DNA of 64,000 nt from Phallusia mammillata (lineage: Eukaryota; Chordata; Ascidiacea; Phlebobranchia; Ascidiidae), in contig QLIY01000465.1 of assembly GCA_003260075.1 (NCBI GenBank), positions 59,759 through 123,758 of the forward strand, given 5' to 3'. Positions within the stretch are counted from its first letter, which is position 1. Each line of letters starts with the position of its first letter. Below, one piece after another: positions 36,353 through 48,649 of the stretch. Both the position numbers and the translations under genes were made by a program. The notes beneath the pieces were generated by a model. The model did not search any database, was not told where the DNA came from, and saw only the letters and a program-made list of their open reading frames with translations.

Positions 36353-39300
36353 AACTTAACTAAATGTCAGTGTTCAATGATACAAAATTTCTGCAAAACA
36401 AAGTGAGTGTTATCAGCAAAAAATAACAGTCAATATTTACATCACCACGTTTCGACAATTGCTGTTGTCATTGTCAGGTTAAATGAAACTAACAAATGGA
36501 ACGTAACGCACTGCCCAACAATAGAGCTAACTACTCTTCTCTCTTGGATGACCATATTAAAACTACAGTAGTAATTCAATTTCTTCGAAAAACGTTGGTC
36601 TACTTAAAAGTCCTACAGCATTATTTTGCAGAATTTGTCTTACAAACAAGAATTTTCATTAGGGCGATTCCGAAGACCTTGACTTGACCGACTGAAACAT
36701 ACCTATCTCCGATTTCTAGCTTCCAAGACCATTGTTTAGCAACAACAGCCCCGCGACATTGTTTGATGTGCAATTACGTTGAGCACCTCAATGACTTAAT
36801 CGGCAAATTAGCTTCCAAATAAAAGCTACGTTTCATCGTGTCAACATCAAACGACCAAAACCATATCGCTTCTATCGCGAATTCGCGTTGCAATCGATGC
36901 CGAGATTATGACATCATAACGCCTGGTCTATTATGTCGTAACACAAGCACTCGATCTTGGAGGTAATTGCGCTCTGCAGACCGAAAACTCTGAACTGCTG
37001 ACTTGGCCCAACGTTGTTACGTCACAATGCCTATCCGCTACATAAACAAGTGGAATGACTTGGCCTATTGTGAAATCACAATCAGGACCCGAAACAGGTA
37101 TTCTGACAACACAAGGCTCTCATTATTACGTATCTGCACTTGCTTAAAATCACAAATCGGTTCCGCTCGGTACTTTCGGGAAATTTCTATGTAATAACAA
37201 TAGTGACGTCAAAACGTCATATGATTTCTATCCGCTGATCTCGTTAATTGACCATATATGGCACTGAGGCAAAAGTGATAAACATAATAACGTGTTTTTG
37301 AATTTATTCAAATTAAACTATGAAATATTTTGACAATAAACCGACAGCATATTCCTCAGTTTCTGCCGTTCACAACTTTTTTGTTGAGTCTAGGCTATAC
37401 ACAACTGACCGCACAAATCTTGTTCGAAACCAGTTTGTAAGATGATTAAGTCTGGCACACGAGGTTGACTGGAGACATTTCCATACCACAAAGTAATTCG
37501 ATTTTTTATGACTAACTGAAATTGTTCATTAATTGTACTTTGAAATTGTAGATTTAGCTTCATTAAAACCATTAGGTCAATTGTCCTTAAGGTTGTTAAA
37601 TATATAATTCACCATGCACCATCAATATGTTATCGAAATAATATCTCTCATTCATAGCAATCACTATCATAAACCTAACTCTCTATCTACAAACAATCAG
37701 CAACTAGTGCAGTAAGTATGCAACCACGAGCACATGAACTGATCTGACTGCTAGACGCAATACACACCACCTTGTACAAGGAACTACTGTTGTAGCGATT
37801 TCCAAGCTGTCGAGTTTTCGCCTTTTCCCAGAGGTCTGTGTGTCCCCCCCCCCACGAGCACATGAACTGATCTGACTGCTAGACGCAATACACACCACCT
37901 TATACAAGGAACTACTGTTGCAGCGATTTCCAAGCTGTCGAGTTTTCGCCTTTTCCCAGAGGGCTGTGTGTAGTGTACACACACAATACATTGGTGCACG
38001 ACTGCACGTTTATGTGGCGGGCGTGCAAGGCTTCGAAATCCCACAAGTCAATTCCCATGCGATGTCAGCCTTATGTGAGGCGTGTTCGGCTTATTAGCCT
38101 CGATCAGACATCAATTATTGTCCATATGTCCTGGTGTTGCCCGCCTGTTATCTCGTTAATAATTCGTGTCACTTGATCGCCATCACTACGCTATACACAG
38201 GGGCTGACTGTGGTAAAATCCCCTTGCGGCTACAACCCTTTCAATATGTGCAATATACCGGTTTTATAAAACGGTGTAGCTGTAGCGCGTTTAGCCATTT
38301 AAAAAAAAATGTAGCTGTAGCGCGTTTGGCCATTATTCAACAATTGGGCCTTTCTCTGTTCTGCGCTCCATAACGTTTTAACGTTACGCAGATATTTCCT
38401 GCTTGGTGATTGTTTTAGTGCAAATGTGCCGCTGTGTGTTCTTTTCACCAAGCGCATAGGAAATGGCAACCAACGTACTGAATTGTTTAAATCGAGTTTC
38501 TCAGGCACAAGGCAATACAAGCTGCAGAAACTATTAGTAACGTACTTCTTGTGAAGTACGAACAGGGTCCAATACAAATTGTTATCAACTAAACATATTT
38601 TAGATTTAATCAACTTTAGTTTAGTGGTCTAAAAATATGTTTTCGATTCAGATCAAACGTTTTCTACCCCCCCCCCATCAACTAAACATATTTTAGATTT
38701 AATCAACTTTAGTTTAGTGGTCTACAAATAATATGTTTTCGATTCAGATCAAACGTTTTCTGCACAAAACAACGCATGCATATTTCAGAAAAAGTTAAAT
38801 TTCTACAAGACTACTTGTGTCTAAATGCTACCGACAAACAATTTCTTAGTCAACAAATTCTTAAACTTTAAAAATTCAGTAAAACGAAACCGCCTTGCGC
38901 CTACACAATACGACACGTTATCCTGACATTTCAATTCTAAACTTGTTTCTCCGCCTGCTTTCAGCAACTACAGGCGTTCTGCCACATCCTTGCTACACCC
39001 GCAAAGGGCGAGACGCTTTCTAAGCTTCGGTCAGTCGGTTAACTTCTCTCCAACCGGGTTTCTAACTGCTAATTGCCTCGTAATTGGCAACTGACAATTT
39101 AAATATTTTCCGTTGAAGAGAATCGCTCTGTTCAACTAATATATACCTGCGGGTTATAAGCGCAACTGAGACTATATCAGCTTACTTATTACGTACTGAA
39201 TTACCTTGGAAGGTTATTTGTTGAATTTCATGTTTGCTTCAATGCAAATTTAAAGTTATTTAGCTGTTAAGATCTAAAAAGTTTCTTCAAAATTATAATG

Positions 39301-39438
39301 AACTGTTTTTATACATATACTAATGATTCACTTTAAATCGAAATGTGCGTCATTTGTTTAAACACCTAAACAATACAAATCACCTTCAAAAATACTGTTT
39401 CAGTCTTACACAACATATTGTTCGTTAAATATTAAATG

Positions 39439-39630
39439 CTAATAACCTCTTCTACTCTCAGCAATTGATATAGTCGGGTTATAGACAAAGTTTGCATGTT
39501 GTAGATAGAATATAAAGTTCACATAAAACCAACAAAACATGATGCCTAGAATAAAAATCCAATACGATCGACCAAGAAACTGCAGAAAAATGTTGACTGC
39601 ATAAATCGGGCCCGCCAGACCGCTGAACAT
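39439..39630 (-). CDS. Possible 63-residue membrane peptide (weak)
   Basis: An intact minus frame has a long hydrophobic core (YWIFILGIMFCWFYVNFIFYL) flanked by polar ends and closing with AESRRGY. About 140 bp upstream on its 5' side is a TGACGTCA motif (39768-39775). There is no homologue I recognise and no splicing evidence; AT-rich sequence can give such frames by chance. Confidence 0.2.
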   Translation of the reverse strand: MFSGLAGPIYAVNIFLQFLGRSYWIFILGIMFCWFYVNFIFYLQHANFVYNPTISIAESRRGY

Positions 39631-42600
39631 TAAAGATCAATTTTCGACTCTTCAGGCAATTACAAATTCGCAACTGTATAAAAACCTCACGATTTAAAGC
39701 AAGTCGATTTTCGTCCCACGAAACAATTAAAACTCGCCATTCGAATTTCGGGAGTGTCTCCTCGTTATGACGTCACAAACGCACTTTGAAGAGTCGAGAT
39801 CACGATGTGATGATTGAGCGAAAATCCTGCCCAGCGTTTAATTGCTCTTCTCGCAGTTCGTGTGGCCTTATTCTTATGTTTACGTACGACTCTGGCACTG
39901 GGACGTCACAAACAACGGTTGTTTGTCATTGTGACGTCATCAAACACCCTTTGTGTCACCTAGAACGCTTCGATTGTTTAACAACCAACGCAACTGATTT
40001 AGTTGTTAACATTGTCAAAACTGAATGAGATTTCGATTTGAATTAACAAAGTTTAAACTATTCAAGTCTAAAGTCGAGTTTCGTTTTGCGTGCGTCCGTT
40101 TAATCTGTGCACATTCGAATACTGAATGCAAAACATTTAAAACTAAAAAATACCAAAGTACAAAGTATCAGTTATCACAAAAAATGCGGAAAAGAACTTA
40201 GTCCGAGCGAACATTTTCACAGACTTGGAATTAAAATTGCATTGCGTTTACGCATGCGAGGCGATTTATGATTTTGTCCGTAGAAATATGAACCTTTATG
40301 TTATCGATAAAATCTCTGAGGGTTTGGCTGTCCGCATTATTACCAGCGTAAAAGTGTTTAGCTGAACATCCTCTCAAGGTTCTTACTTGTGATTATTGAT
40401 TACCCATTTTTGTTTACGATCATATAAAATGAAACATCGGCCAAAAACTTTAAAAATAGACAATGTTGTTAAAGAAGCGTCATTATGTTTTGTGGCATCA
40501 CATAAGCTTAAGTTTTCTATCATACAACCAACTGCTGTATCTTAAACCAACTATAAGTTTAATGGTGAAAATAACGGTCCAAACAATAACAATAAAGCAT
40601 GTCGCTTTTTACGTCTATTCGGGCAGTTGTTTTCATCACTAAACTTATGAATAGATCCGTACATAGTGTTGTAAAACCTCCCCCCCCCCTGGTGAAAATA
40701 ACGGTCCAAACAATAACAATAAAGCATGTCGCTTTTTTTACGTCTATTCGGGCAGTTGTTTTCATCACTAAACTTATGAACAGATCCGTATATAGTGTTG
40801 TAAAACCAATCTATCTACCGCAACAAATTTCGCATATATTGACTTTTTACACACAAAAATAACAATCTCTGTACACCACTTTGTTGATACATTCCCTGAC
40901 AGAACAACTAAAACTATCATAAAATACACACACACATGAACTTGGCAGAGGTCTTGCGTCTTTTGTCTACGGTTTTACGCCTTATAGGTCAGACACCCTT
41001 TTTCACAACGTTGTTTTGACACCGAGAGAACACATGGCGCAAAAATTCCCAACTTACTATGAACTCCGCTATTTTTGTAGCCACTAGAAAAACAAAAATA
41101 CGCGAGCATCGAAATTTAGCTGCTTTGAAACGTTTGATATTTGGCAATGGATGCTGGAGACTTTAGGACTCGAGAAATGAAACAATATTATAGTGAATAT
41201 ACTGATTATGTCATAATGGCAAATCTTAAAATCTAAAAAAGGGAATGACAACTTGTGGTGCTACAATGTTTCTTGCGTTTTACGGACACAACAAATCTTT
41301 ATTCTTGAATGTTTGTGCAGCGCGTTCAACCCTGGTAACTGAAATCTTTTTTGTGCTCCATAACGTTGTAACGCTGCCCACATATTTCCGGTTTGGTGGT
41401 TACTCAAAAGTGCAATTAAGTCATTATGTTTTCTTTTACACAGTAAACCCGAAATCTATTCAATATATGTTGACCTGAAGACCAATAAACAACATCTCAC
41501 GATTGACCCACAACAAAACTCGCCATGAAGTTCTTCGTTACGATGAACCCCCCCCCCCCTTATGTTTTCTTTTACACAGTAAACCCGAAATCTATTCAAT
41601 ATATGTTAACCTGAAGACCAATAAACAACATCTCACGATTGACCCATAACAAAACTCGCCATGAAGTTCTTCGTTACGATGAACGGGTATTTTGTTTATC
41701 TTACACCAGTCGGACGAAAATTTTACTAAATACGCAACCTGGAGGACAGAACGTTTGTTCAGTATTTTCTAAAATCAGCACAGCCTGCTTAAACATGTGT
41801 CGACATTATTGCAACATGCCAAGCTAGCAGATTGATCAGCAAACCTGGTAACTCCAGAGTCGTCGCTTTATCGGTCAGCAAACTCGCTTCAATGAAACGT
41901 GTTGTAATCGAGGCACGGCAGTTTTGTTGCGAGAATAATAATCCCGTTGTAAGAAGCCGCTCTGAAAATGATCGATGCCTCTGGCTACTGTACCATTTTC
42001 ATGCTCGCTAACTTTGAGTTAATCTTCTAATTCCACTCGTTTTTATATTAACTCGCATTACTGATATGTTAAGTGCACTATTTTAAAGGCGAGCGTGTTT
42101 AAATATAAACTGTTTTTTCTTACAATTTTTGAGATATTTATACCACCGACTTGTGATATTTATATCAACTTTTACCTCGGTTAACGCCAGTATTTTCTCA
42201 ATAGATTCAAATTAGTTTTGCGTTACAACATTTTTTTGCACTAACTTGATATCAAGCAAAAAGTTGTCAATAATTGTTAAATTCGTTTTCTTGTGTAATT
42301 TCATTAATATCAGACTTAATTTGAAATCTGTGCAACCAACAATTTCAATGATGCGTTATCATTGGCAAAGGTGGTTAAACGGGTTAAGAAACTGGTATTT
42401 ACGTAAAATGTGGGTCGAATTATGCGGCAAACCATCGCAAGAAACCACCAACCACTTTACGCTTTTCACCTCTCCAAGCTGAAATACCGCGAGCGGATTA
42501 AACGGGGAATTCCCTAATCCGATTCTCGTGTTTTGTGGTTTTTATGGAATTTTGACAATTTGTTCGGAATTTTCTCAAAATGCAAGTTAATTAAAGTGGC

Positions 42601-42744
42601 TTGTTTAGCAGTTGCACGCCCACAAGTATGCACTCGCATTAGGCATTGGAATAGCAGTTCAATAAACTAAGCAGCATTTGCAAACATAATAACTTTAGCA
42701 AAGCAATGCTATCAAACTACTATATTAAGTGAAATTTACAAGAT

Positions 42745-42860
42745 ATGCCATTATCCTGATTAAGGCGTCTGGTATTGGACATCGAAACGTCGATTGTTTA
42801 TAATAAAACCGCTGGTAGAGCAATACTCGGTTATACTGCACTAAGCTGAGAATATCTGAT
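42745..42860 (+). mobile_element. Hammerhead-like repeat with mutated core
   Basis: CCTGATTAAGGCGTC (CTGATGA mutated to CTGATTA), then GGACATC and GAAACGTC (42784-42791). GGCGTC and GACATC can pair at 5 of 6 positions as stem II. The 3' half is repeated at 42920 after a C run. Confidence 0.55.
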
Positions 42861-44743
42861 ACAGAACTTCGGATGTTCAATAAATGCTTGTTTCTTGATC
42901 TTTAAGCTACCCCCCCCCCTCGAAACGTCGATTGTTTATAATAAAACCGCTGGTAGAGCAATACTCGTTTATACTGCACTAAGTTGAGAATATCTGATAC
43001 AGAACTTCGCATGTTCAATAAATGCTTGTTTCTTGATCTTAAAGCTAAATGACTGATTGTTGTTAGTCCCCTTCGACACTCGCTTATGTACTAATCAAGC
43101 AGCTTACTACAATACAGTAAAAACGCTTTGCTGATTAATACGTCACAATGAGAAATAAATTAAAGACTTTCTCCTTGCCATAAAACTTCGCGCGCCATCA
43201 AACTGAAAGCTAGGGTTTATATCTACTCACTAGCTTGTTGCAGACAGTTATTTGGAACTTCCGCAAAACAACTGAACTGTTTGCAACATTTGTATTCACG
43301 TGGTTGAAATAGAAAACCGTTGCGAAAATATTAACATGTTGTTAAAATTGTTACGCGAAATGAACTTGTTTAACCTTTGCAGTTGCTATAGAAACGGAAA
43401 GTATCATTCAGTTCATGTTCGAGTCAACTATGAATTGCAAACATAAAATGAATTGCAAACATTAAAACGACTTTTGCCAAAATAAATAGGAACTGTAAAA
43501 GTATCAAGTCAATAAATGTATAAGGCATTTAGATGGCTATACTAGCCAATACTGCCTCTCTCTCGTCACCAGGTGCACTGATGAGTCGAAACGCATTTGC
43601 TAAAATTTATAGAATTTAACAAACATTTAATTCCTTGAACTTGAAATGTTGTCGACTCCTGATATGTATTGGCTGAATGATGGCTCGGTCTTGACATCTG
43701 CTGTCATTTAAACAAGAAACAGAGAAGAAAAAATGCAACCTTGTCTGTTACTCGATCTCTGTTTCTTTGATTTCCGCCGCCCTTTGTCACGTAATAAGCG
43801 ACACAGGCCTTCCGATTCGCGCCAATCATTACGTCACAAACAGCAGCAGATCGCGCGTTTGAGAATTCGAGAGAGACGGAAATAATCCACAACCAGGAGC
43901 TTACTACATTTGAACAGGTTACGGTCTGCGAGTATTCCTGTGTCTAGGATTAAATGCAATCATCCTGCGGCATTTCACATTTACGTTGATATTAAGAGCG
44001 TCACGTGACCGGTCCAAGTGATTTAACCAATTTCCCCCCCCCCCCTGTGTCTAGGATTAAATGCAATCATCCTGCGGCATTTCACATTTACCTTCATATT
44101 AAGAGCGTCACGTGACCGCTCCAAGTGATTTAACCAATTATTTACATTTGTACGGAAATGTTTTTTCACTGTAGATAAAATTTAGTTTTCACTGCAGGTA
44201 TTTTTTTTCTGTTTATTGTTCAAACGCTGTTATAGAAACAATCGAATATGAATCTTAAACAGGCATGTACCAACCGAAATAGGCGCCCAAAGTGTTTTTA
44301 TTGTAGAAGCATAGGAAATTACCAATGCTAATTAATAATTGTTACAGTTGGCGTAAATTGATTCTCAAAACATTTATTCGATAAGTGCAAATAACCGATA
44401 ACAGTGATAGGAAGTTAGCGCTGTTGTTTTTGCTTGTTGGTGGTGAAACGTCAAACTGTGACGTAATTATCAGCCGCTGATGAGATTCCTTTGATAAAAA
44501 ATCAACCTAGGTGACAAATTTATGTTGTTGTTCGTAAGTTACAATTGTTAACTCCTTGATTTCAGAACAAACTGCATGAGACTATCGTTTTTATTTCTTA
44601 AAACAAACAAAAAACGACTGGTATTTTTATTTATTCTCGTAAAAAACACGACGACTTCTTTAGACAACATTATTTGACGTCCTAAATTTTATAAACCAAC
44701 CAATTTAGCACTTGTGATGTCATAACTATCAATTAATGTGTGC

Positions 44744-44862
44744 TCAACCGATGTCTCTCAGTTTGTTTTTCAAATCGACGACGTCAATCAAGGTTATGAC
44801 GTCATCTAATTCGACGTCATTTCTACGATTGAACTGTTCGAAAACATATTCCGTGCAAAAAC
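44744..44862 (-). CDS. Possible terminal exon of a minus-strand gene
   Basis: After an acceptor (ACGTTTCAG) on the minus strand, a phase-1 frame runs 38 codons to TGA. It encodes an acidic, coding-looking end (FNRRNDVELDDVITLIDV, LKNKLRDIG). I cannot find the preceding exon, so the gene is unidentified. Confidence 0.3.
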
Positions 44863-45329
44863 CTGAAACGTAAATACATTGAATTTGGATTTTTCTCCAC
44901 ACGAAATTTGCAAAAAAAATCGTGAAGTTACAACAAATTGTTCTGCAGTAAAGCAACAGAACCTAATGTACAAAGTAGAGTTGTTTTGTTTGTCGGGGTA
45001 AATCAATTTAGGTTATTGACTGAAGTAATTACAAGCTAAGAAAAGTTATTGACCGAAGTAATACGCTGGGTCCATAGAAGACACATGTAAGCCGGCTAAC
45101 TCGAGGTGGGATTCGAACCCACGGCAGCAGATTGTGCGATAAGCTACATTGAGACTGTGACGTTTCAATTGTACAGAACTCATTCAAGCGTGGAATAGAA
45201 AAACATGGCGCGATTGTTGTGAGTCAAACAAGCAAAACATTCTTTGTGTTCTAAATTTAATAAGCCCAAACAGTTAAACAGCTTGTATAGTAGATACGTT
45301 AATTTGTAGACGCTGTAGTCATCTACAGG

Positions 45330-45480
45330 TTTTTTTTTTAAGGTTTGGTTTGGGTGACCGCTAAGTAGTTTTAAGAGACCGCAAGTGTTTCATTTAAATA
45401 CCAAAAAATCCGAAGTCCAAATTTTGGGAAACCGCTGGAGAAATTCGAAAACGCCTTTAAAAAAACACTGGTCATCTAAG
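45330..45480 (+). repeat. Dispersed repeat, reverse partner of 12.87-13.02 kb
   Basis: GTTTGGGTGACCGCTAAGTA and TTTTGGGAAACCGCTGGAGA match, in reverse, the segment at 12.87-13.02 kb, including the part interrupted there by a C run. Confidence 0.6.
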
Positions 45481-45484
45481 ACGG

Positions 45485-45710
45485 CCACTGAGCATGACTA
45501 TAAGAATGACTAAGCATGCCCGTCTGATTCGGTATGGCGCCTTCAATTGGCCTGGTGTCTTGTGTAGAAGATGTTAAGAATCTAAGCACAAGTGTTACCA
45601 TATAGATGACTACAACATGTGAATGTAACGTGATCGCTGGTCTGCATAGACGCTTCAGGACTGATCCCAGTTATAATTTATGTTCATCTTAACTCACATA
45701 TTGTAAGGGG
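45485..45710 (+). mobile_element. SINE body fragment
   Basis: CTGATTCGGTATGGCGCC, GGCCTGGTGTCTTGTG, then TGATCGCTGGTCTGCATAGA and CTGATCCCAGTTATAATTTA with TTCATCTTAA follow the SINE body order. The tRNA-like head lies in reverse just upstream at 45.10 kb (GGTGGGATTCGAACCCACG). Confidence 0.65.
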
Positions 45711-46012
45711 ATTAATTCAGTACGAACCTTTCTTTTGATATCCTCTACCCCACCACCAATGGGCGTCCGTGTCTTTCACACAAATTATTGCAACACAAAT
45801 CCATATTAAGACTACTTTGTACATACCAAGTTTTGACTGCTATTCTTAACGTTAAATGGCAATATGGCTTCTATGTGAATATAAAACGTCGCTTCCTATA
45901 ATAAGAACCGTTTAACAGAGGAACAATAGATATTAAATTCATTAAAAGTAGCTTGATCAAAAGCAACTGTTTTTATACTTGTATAGTTTGCATTACAATG
46001 AATTCACCACAC

Positions 46013-46205
46013 AAAATCTTTTACAGTTTTTGTTTTTTGATTATTCTATTTTAACAAAATGTCAGTTTTTACAATGTCAACACTACTCAGCTCTTTCCAG
46101 ACTAACAATTAACTTGCCCCCCCCCCAAAATCTTTTACAGTTTTTGTTTTTTGATTATTCTATTTTAACAAAATACTCAGCTCTTTCCAGACTAACAATT
46201 AACTT
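46013..46205. repeat. Local duplication joined by a C run (46117-46126)
   Basis: AAAATCTTTTACAGTTTTTG and the following sequence recur after ten C residues. The right copy lacks about 18 bp, consistent with an allelic indel. Confidence 0.75.
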
Positions 46206-46490
46206 AAAATATTGCAGTACCCTTTTACACTATGAAAGTCACCACAAACACATAACTGTCATGCTCACTATGTTGTACAATGTTAACTGCCAGTTCAGTA
46301 AGTAAACTTCCACACCATATGAAGTTGTCACCACATACACAAGCTTTTCACGCAAACCACTCAGCGTTCCAAACTTCCTTTCGTTTGCCACGAAACGCGA
46401 AATATTGCTGATGAAGCAATGGTCGGAAATATAAACGAATTGTCAGTTCCACTGAAAAGCACCGTTTCAAATCTTCAGACATATCTGCAC

Positions 46491-46690
46491 ACACAGCATA
46501 TTACATAACTTTGTGTTTTTAATTTATGTCATTACCCTAATGAAGGTGTCTCGCCCCCCCCCCACACAGCATATTACATAACTTTGTGTTTTTAATTTAT
46601 GTCATTACCCTGATGAAGGTGTCTCATATGGGACGTCGAAAGGTCGGCATATTATAATCAAGACTGCTGGAAGAGCTAAAAATTTGTTGA
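46491..46690 (+). mobile_element. Hammerhead-like repeat, two gap-separated copies
   Basis: The complete copy has CTGATGA at 46610-46616, then GGTGTC and GACGTC, which pair over six positions with two G-U pairs, then GAAAGGTC to 46645. Flanks GTCGGCATATTATAATC and GCTGGAAGAGCT match the 42.75 kb copy. A truncated second copy precedes it across a C run (46554-46563). Confidence 0.6.
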
Positions 46691-46984
46691 TACAGCATAT
46701 TAGTTGTCTTTTTTACCGAAACGCACGACAGTCGAGTATGTAGACTTCGTTACCGAACGTAGTAAGTAACGATTATGATGTAGCAGATTAAACGACAATT
46801 GTGATTTCTGATTGTAGGGGAACTTTGGGTGATCATTGTGTGTTTGTCACAATTTTAATAAATCTAAACAATATTATACTTATTATACTGTTTCATTTTG
46901 ATAAGTTCTGAGTTTTCAAACCACTATTCAACAAATTGTATTAACCAATGCAAAAATGAAAGATCAGCTTTTCACAAATTAAGA

Positions 46985-47045
46985 TGAACATAAATTCATA
47001 GCTGGGATCAGCCCTGAAGCGTCGTGCTATGTTCATCTTAACTGA
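46985..47045 (-). mobile_element. SINE 3' fragment
   Basis: GAACATAAATTCATAGCTGG followed by GATCAGCCCTGAAGCG is the reverse of the SINE 3' end. Confidence 0.6.
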
Positions 47046-47139
47046 TACTGGTCAATCTGGCGATCCCTTCTACGAAGCTGACATGTGCAGCATACGAGGC
47101 AGGCAACGGTGCTTGTGATTCGACTTTCGGCGGATTCTC

Positions 47140-47312
47140 CACTGCGCCTGCGTAGCTCATTTGGTAGAGCGCGAGTCCCGGAAAGACTCCTGTCGTGGGT
47201 TCTAATCCCACCGCAGGCTAGATTTTTCTAGCCTACGCCTTGCCATATGGTGGTGAATGCTTGGTGACCGGCTGATTCGGTATCACGCCTTTAATGGGCC
47301 TGGCGTACTGTG
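47140..47312 (+). mobile_element. SINE with tRNA-like head and partial body
   Basis: The head GCCTGCGTAGCTCATTTGG has an A-box-like start, a GAGTC/GACTC anticodon-type stem, a T-arm GTGGGTTCTAATCCCAC and a closing CGCAGGC. It runs directly into the SINE body (CTAGCCTACGCC, GGCTGATTCGGTATCACGCC, GGGCCTGGCGTACTGTG). Because the body follows, I read this as a SINE rather than a working tRNA gene. Confidence 0.7.
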
Positions 47313-47513
47313 CTTTTCACAAATTCTGCCGAAAAGTCTTGACCTTCAGAAATGGGGTGATGTGTTTGGTAATGACGTAACTTGGTTTTATGACGACACT
47401 TGGTTGATTAAAGTGGTCATTTTTTTCTTGTCTCCCGAAAGTCCCTTACAGCATATCTGCAAGAATAGACAACGTTTAGAAGTTTAAGTAAGATAGGTTA
47501 TAGAAGTGCTTAC

Positions 47514-47613
47514 AATTTTGTTGTATTTTGGTTTCTCCACGCCAAGCATCAGTTGTATCAATACAGATGAGCATCACACAAGCCACCAATGCCAACAAAA
47601 CTACTTTGTTCAT
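47514..47613 (-). CDS. Small secreted peptide family, member 1 (first exon)
   Basis: On the minus strand, ATG at 47613 opens 33 codons: the conserved leader MNKVVLLALVACVMLICIDT, then the divergent start of the mature peptide (WRGETKIQQ). It ends at a GTAAGC donor in phase 1, as in the other members. The best downstream acceptor (TTCTTGCAG, near 47461) gives only YML and a stop, so the peptide may be very short or the gene decayed. Five related genes follow within 10 kb. Confidence 0.6.
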
Positions 47614-48293
47614 CTTGTGCTTGTTTCTGTAACAAATCCACAACATGCTTTTAACCTATCTAATGATGTCACAACAGACGTGAAAGCAAATTCCTGTAAC
47701 ATTTCCTACACAGAAAGTTTTAATATAAATTGCCAAAATGGTTTTATACCAAGAGAAGCTAGAAAGGTCTGTAAAACCAAAAGGTGCTGCTGATACAACC
47801 GACATTTGAACCCTATGTTATGGGTTCAAATACCACCGCGACCACTTGTGTAACTTGGGGCTTTCGATCGCGTTATTTAAGCCACAAAAACGACTTGCCC
47901 CAAATTTACAGAAAAACTGTCGCAACATGTGGAAAAATACATTCGTTTTAGCGAAAACCAGGAAATATTTTCGACAGTTTGGTCATTTTGACCAGATGGT
48001 GGCGCCAGAAGGTTTCCTTACTAAACATTTTCATGTCATATAAACAAGATTGTTCCACTCTTGGGCCAAACATACGCTTTTTAGTCAAGCTGTAAAGTGC
48101 GTGGAAAATGAAAAGGACATTTTTAAGCTTTAGTTACAGGGGTTAAATTTTGTGTCAGATTCAGAATAAAGGTTTAGTTAAAGAAAACATTTAGTCTCAA
48201 AAATTATTCACGTTTAGCATTTTTAAAATAACGCAAATGTTTTTAGTCCAAACAAATCGATCTTCAGCATAAGTGTTTTAGCTTGCTTTAGAC

Positions 48294-48630
48294 CAGTGGT
48301 TCCCAAACTGTGGGCCATGGCCCAGTACTAGGCCACCAAGACATTTTCAACGGGCCACAGAGCCATTTGAACAGATTCTACTGTTTTGTTATGCTGTAGA
48401 TATTATTCGCTTTGTTTTGAAAAACATAATATATGCAAAGAATTCCGAATCTTGCAGCCAAATTTCAGGAGCATGTATCTCATTAAAAAGAAATTGCTAG
48501 AAACCATTTCGCCTGTTTTCGAGTTAAATTTTCAAAATTGTTTGTGCCCAAATTTACAGCATGTGGTGAGCCACGAACCGCTATTAAATAGTCTATTGGG
48601 CCACAGACCAAAAAAGTTTGGGAACCCCTG
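48294..48630. mobile_element. hAT-type MITE at the 5' end of peptide gene 2
   Basis: Ends CAGTGGTTCCCAAACT and AGTTTGGGAACCCCTG are inverted repeats. Flanking 8-mers CTTTAGAC and GTTTAGAC match at 7 of 8 positions and fit the hAT target preference. The right duplication lies 12 bp before the ATG of the peptide gene and includes the TTTAG seen at the same place in the other members. Confidence 0.88.
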
Positions 48631-48649
48631 GTTTAGACAAAATCACAAG

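Larger units (their letters stand above)
36353..44743. other. Gene-poor, repeat-rich stretch
   Basis: No convincing gene. It includes C-run duplications at 37726-37974, 38583-38762, 40563-40806, 41424-41684, 42782-43049 and 43939-44141. It also holds 'AGCGCGTTTAGCC' repeats at 38.27 and 41.31 kb and a hammerhead-like repeat at 42.75 kb. A short minus frame at 39439-39630 is listed separately. Confidence 0.45.

Noticed and set aside
37704-38044. Overlapping minus frames with repeated 'RRKLDSLEIA' peptide
   Set aside because: The peptide repeat is just the gap-flanking duplication; no other support.
40563-40862. Repeat-containing frame (FTSIRAVVFITKLMNRSV twice)
   Set aside because: It is a product of the duplicated contig ends around the C run at 40680.
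42246-42482. Basic, Trp-rich frame (MMRYHWQRWLNGLRNW)
   Set aside because: It is attractive as a peptide, but has no signal peptide, splice link or homologue that I recognise.
47147-47220. A functional tRNA gene
   Set aside because: The cloverleaf is nearly complete, but it runs straight into the SINE body, has two bases instead of one between the D-arm and the anticodon stem, and lacks a terminator run.
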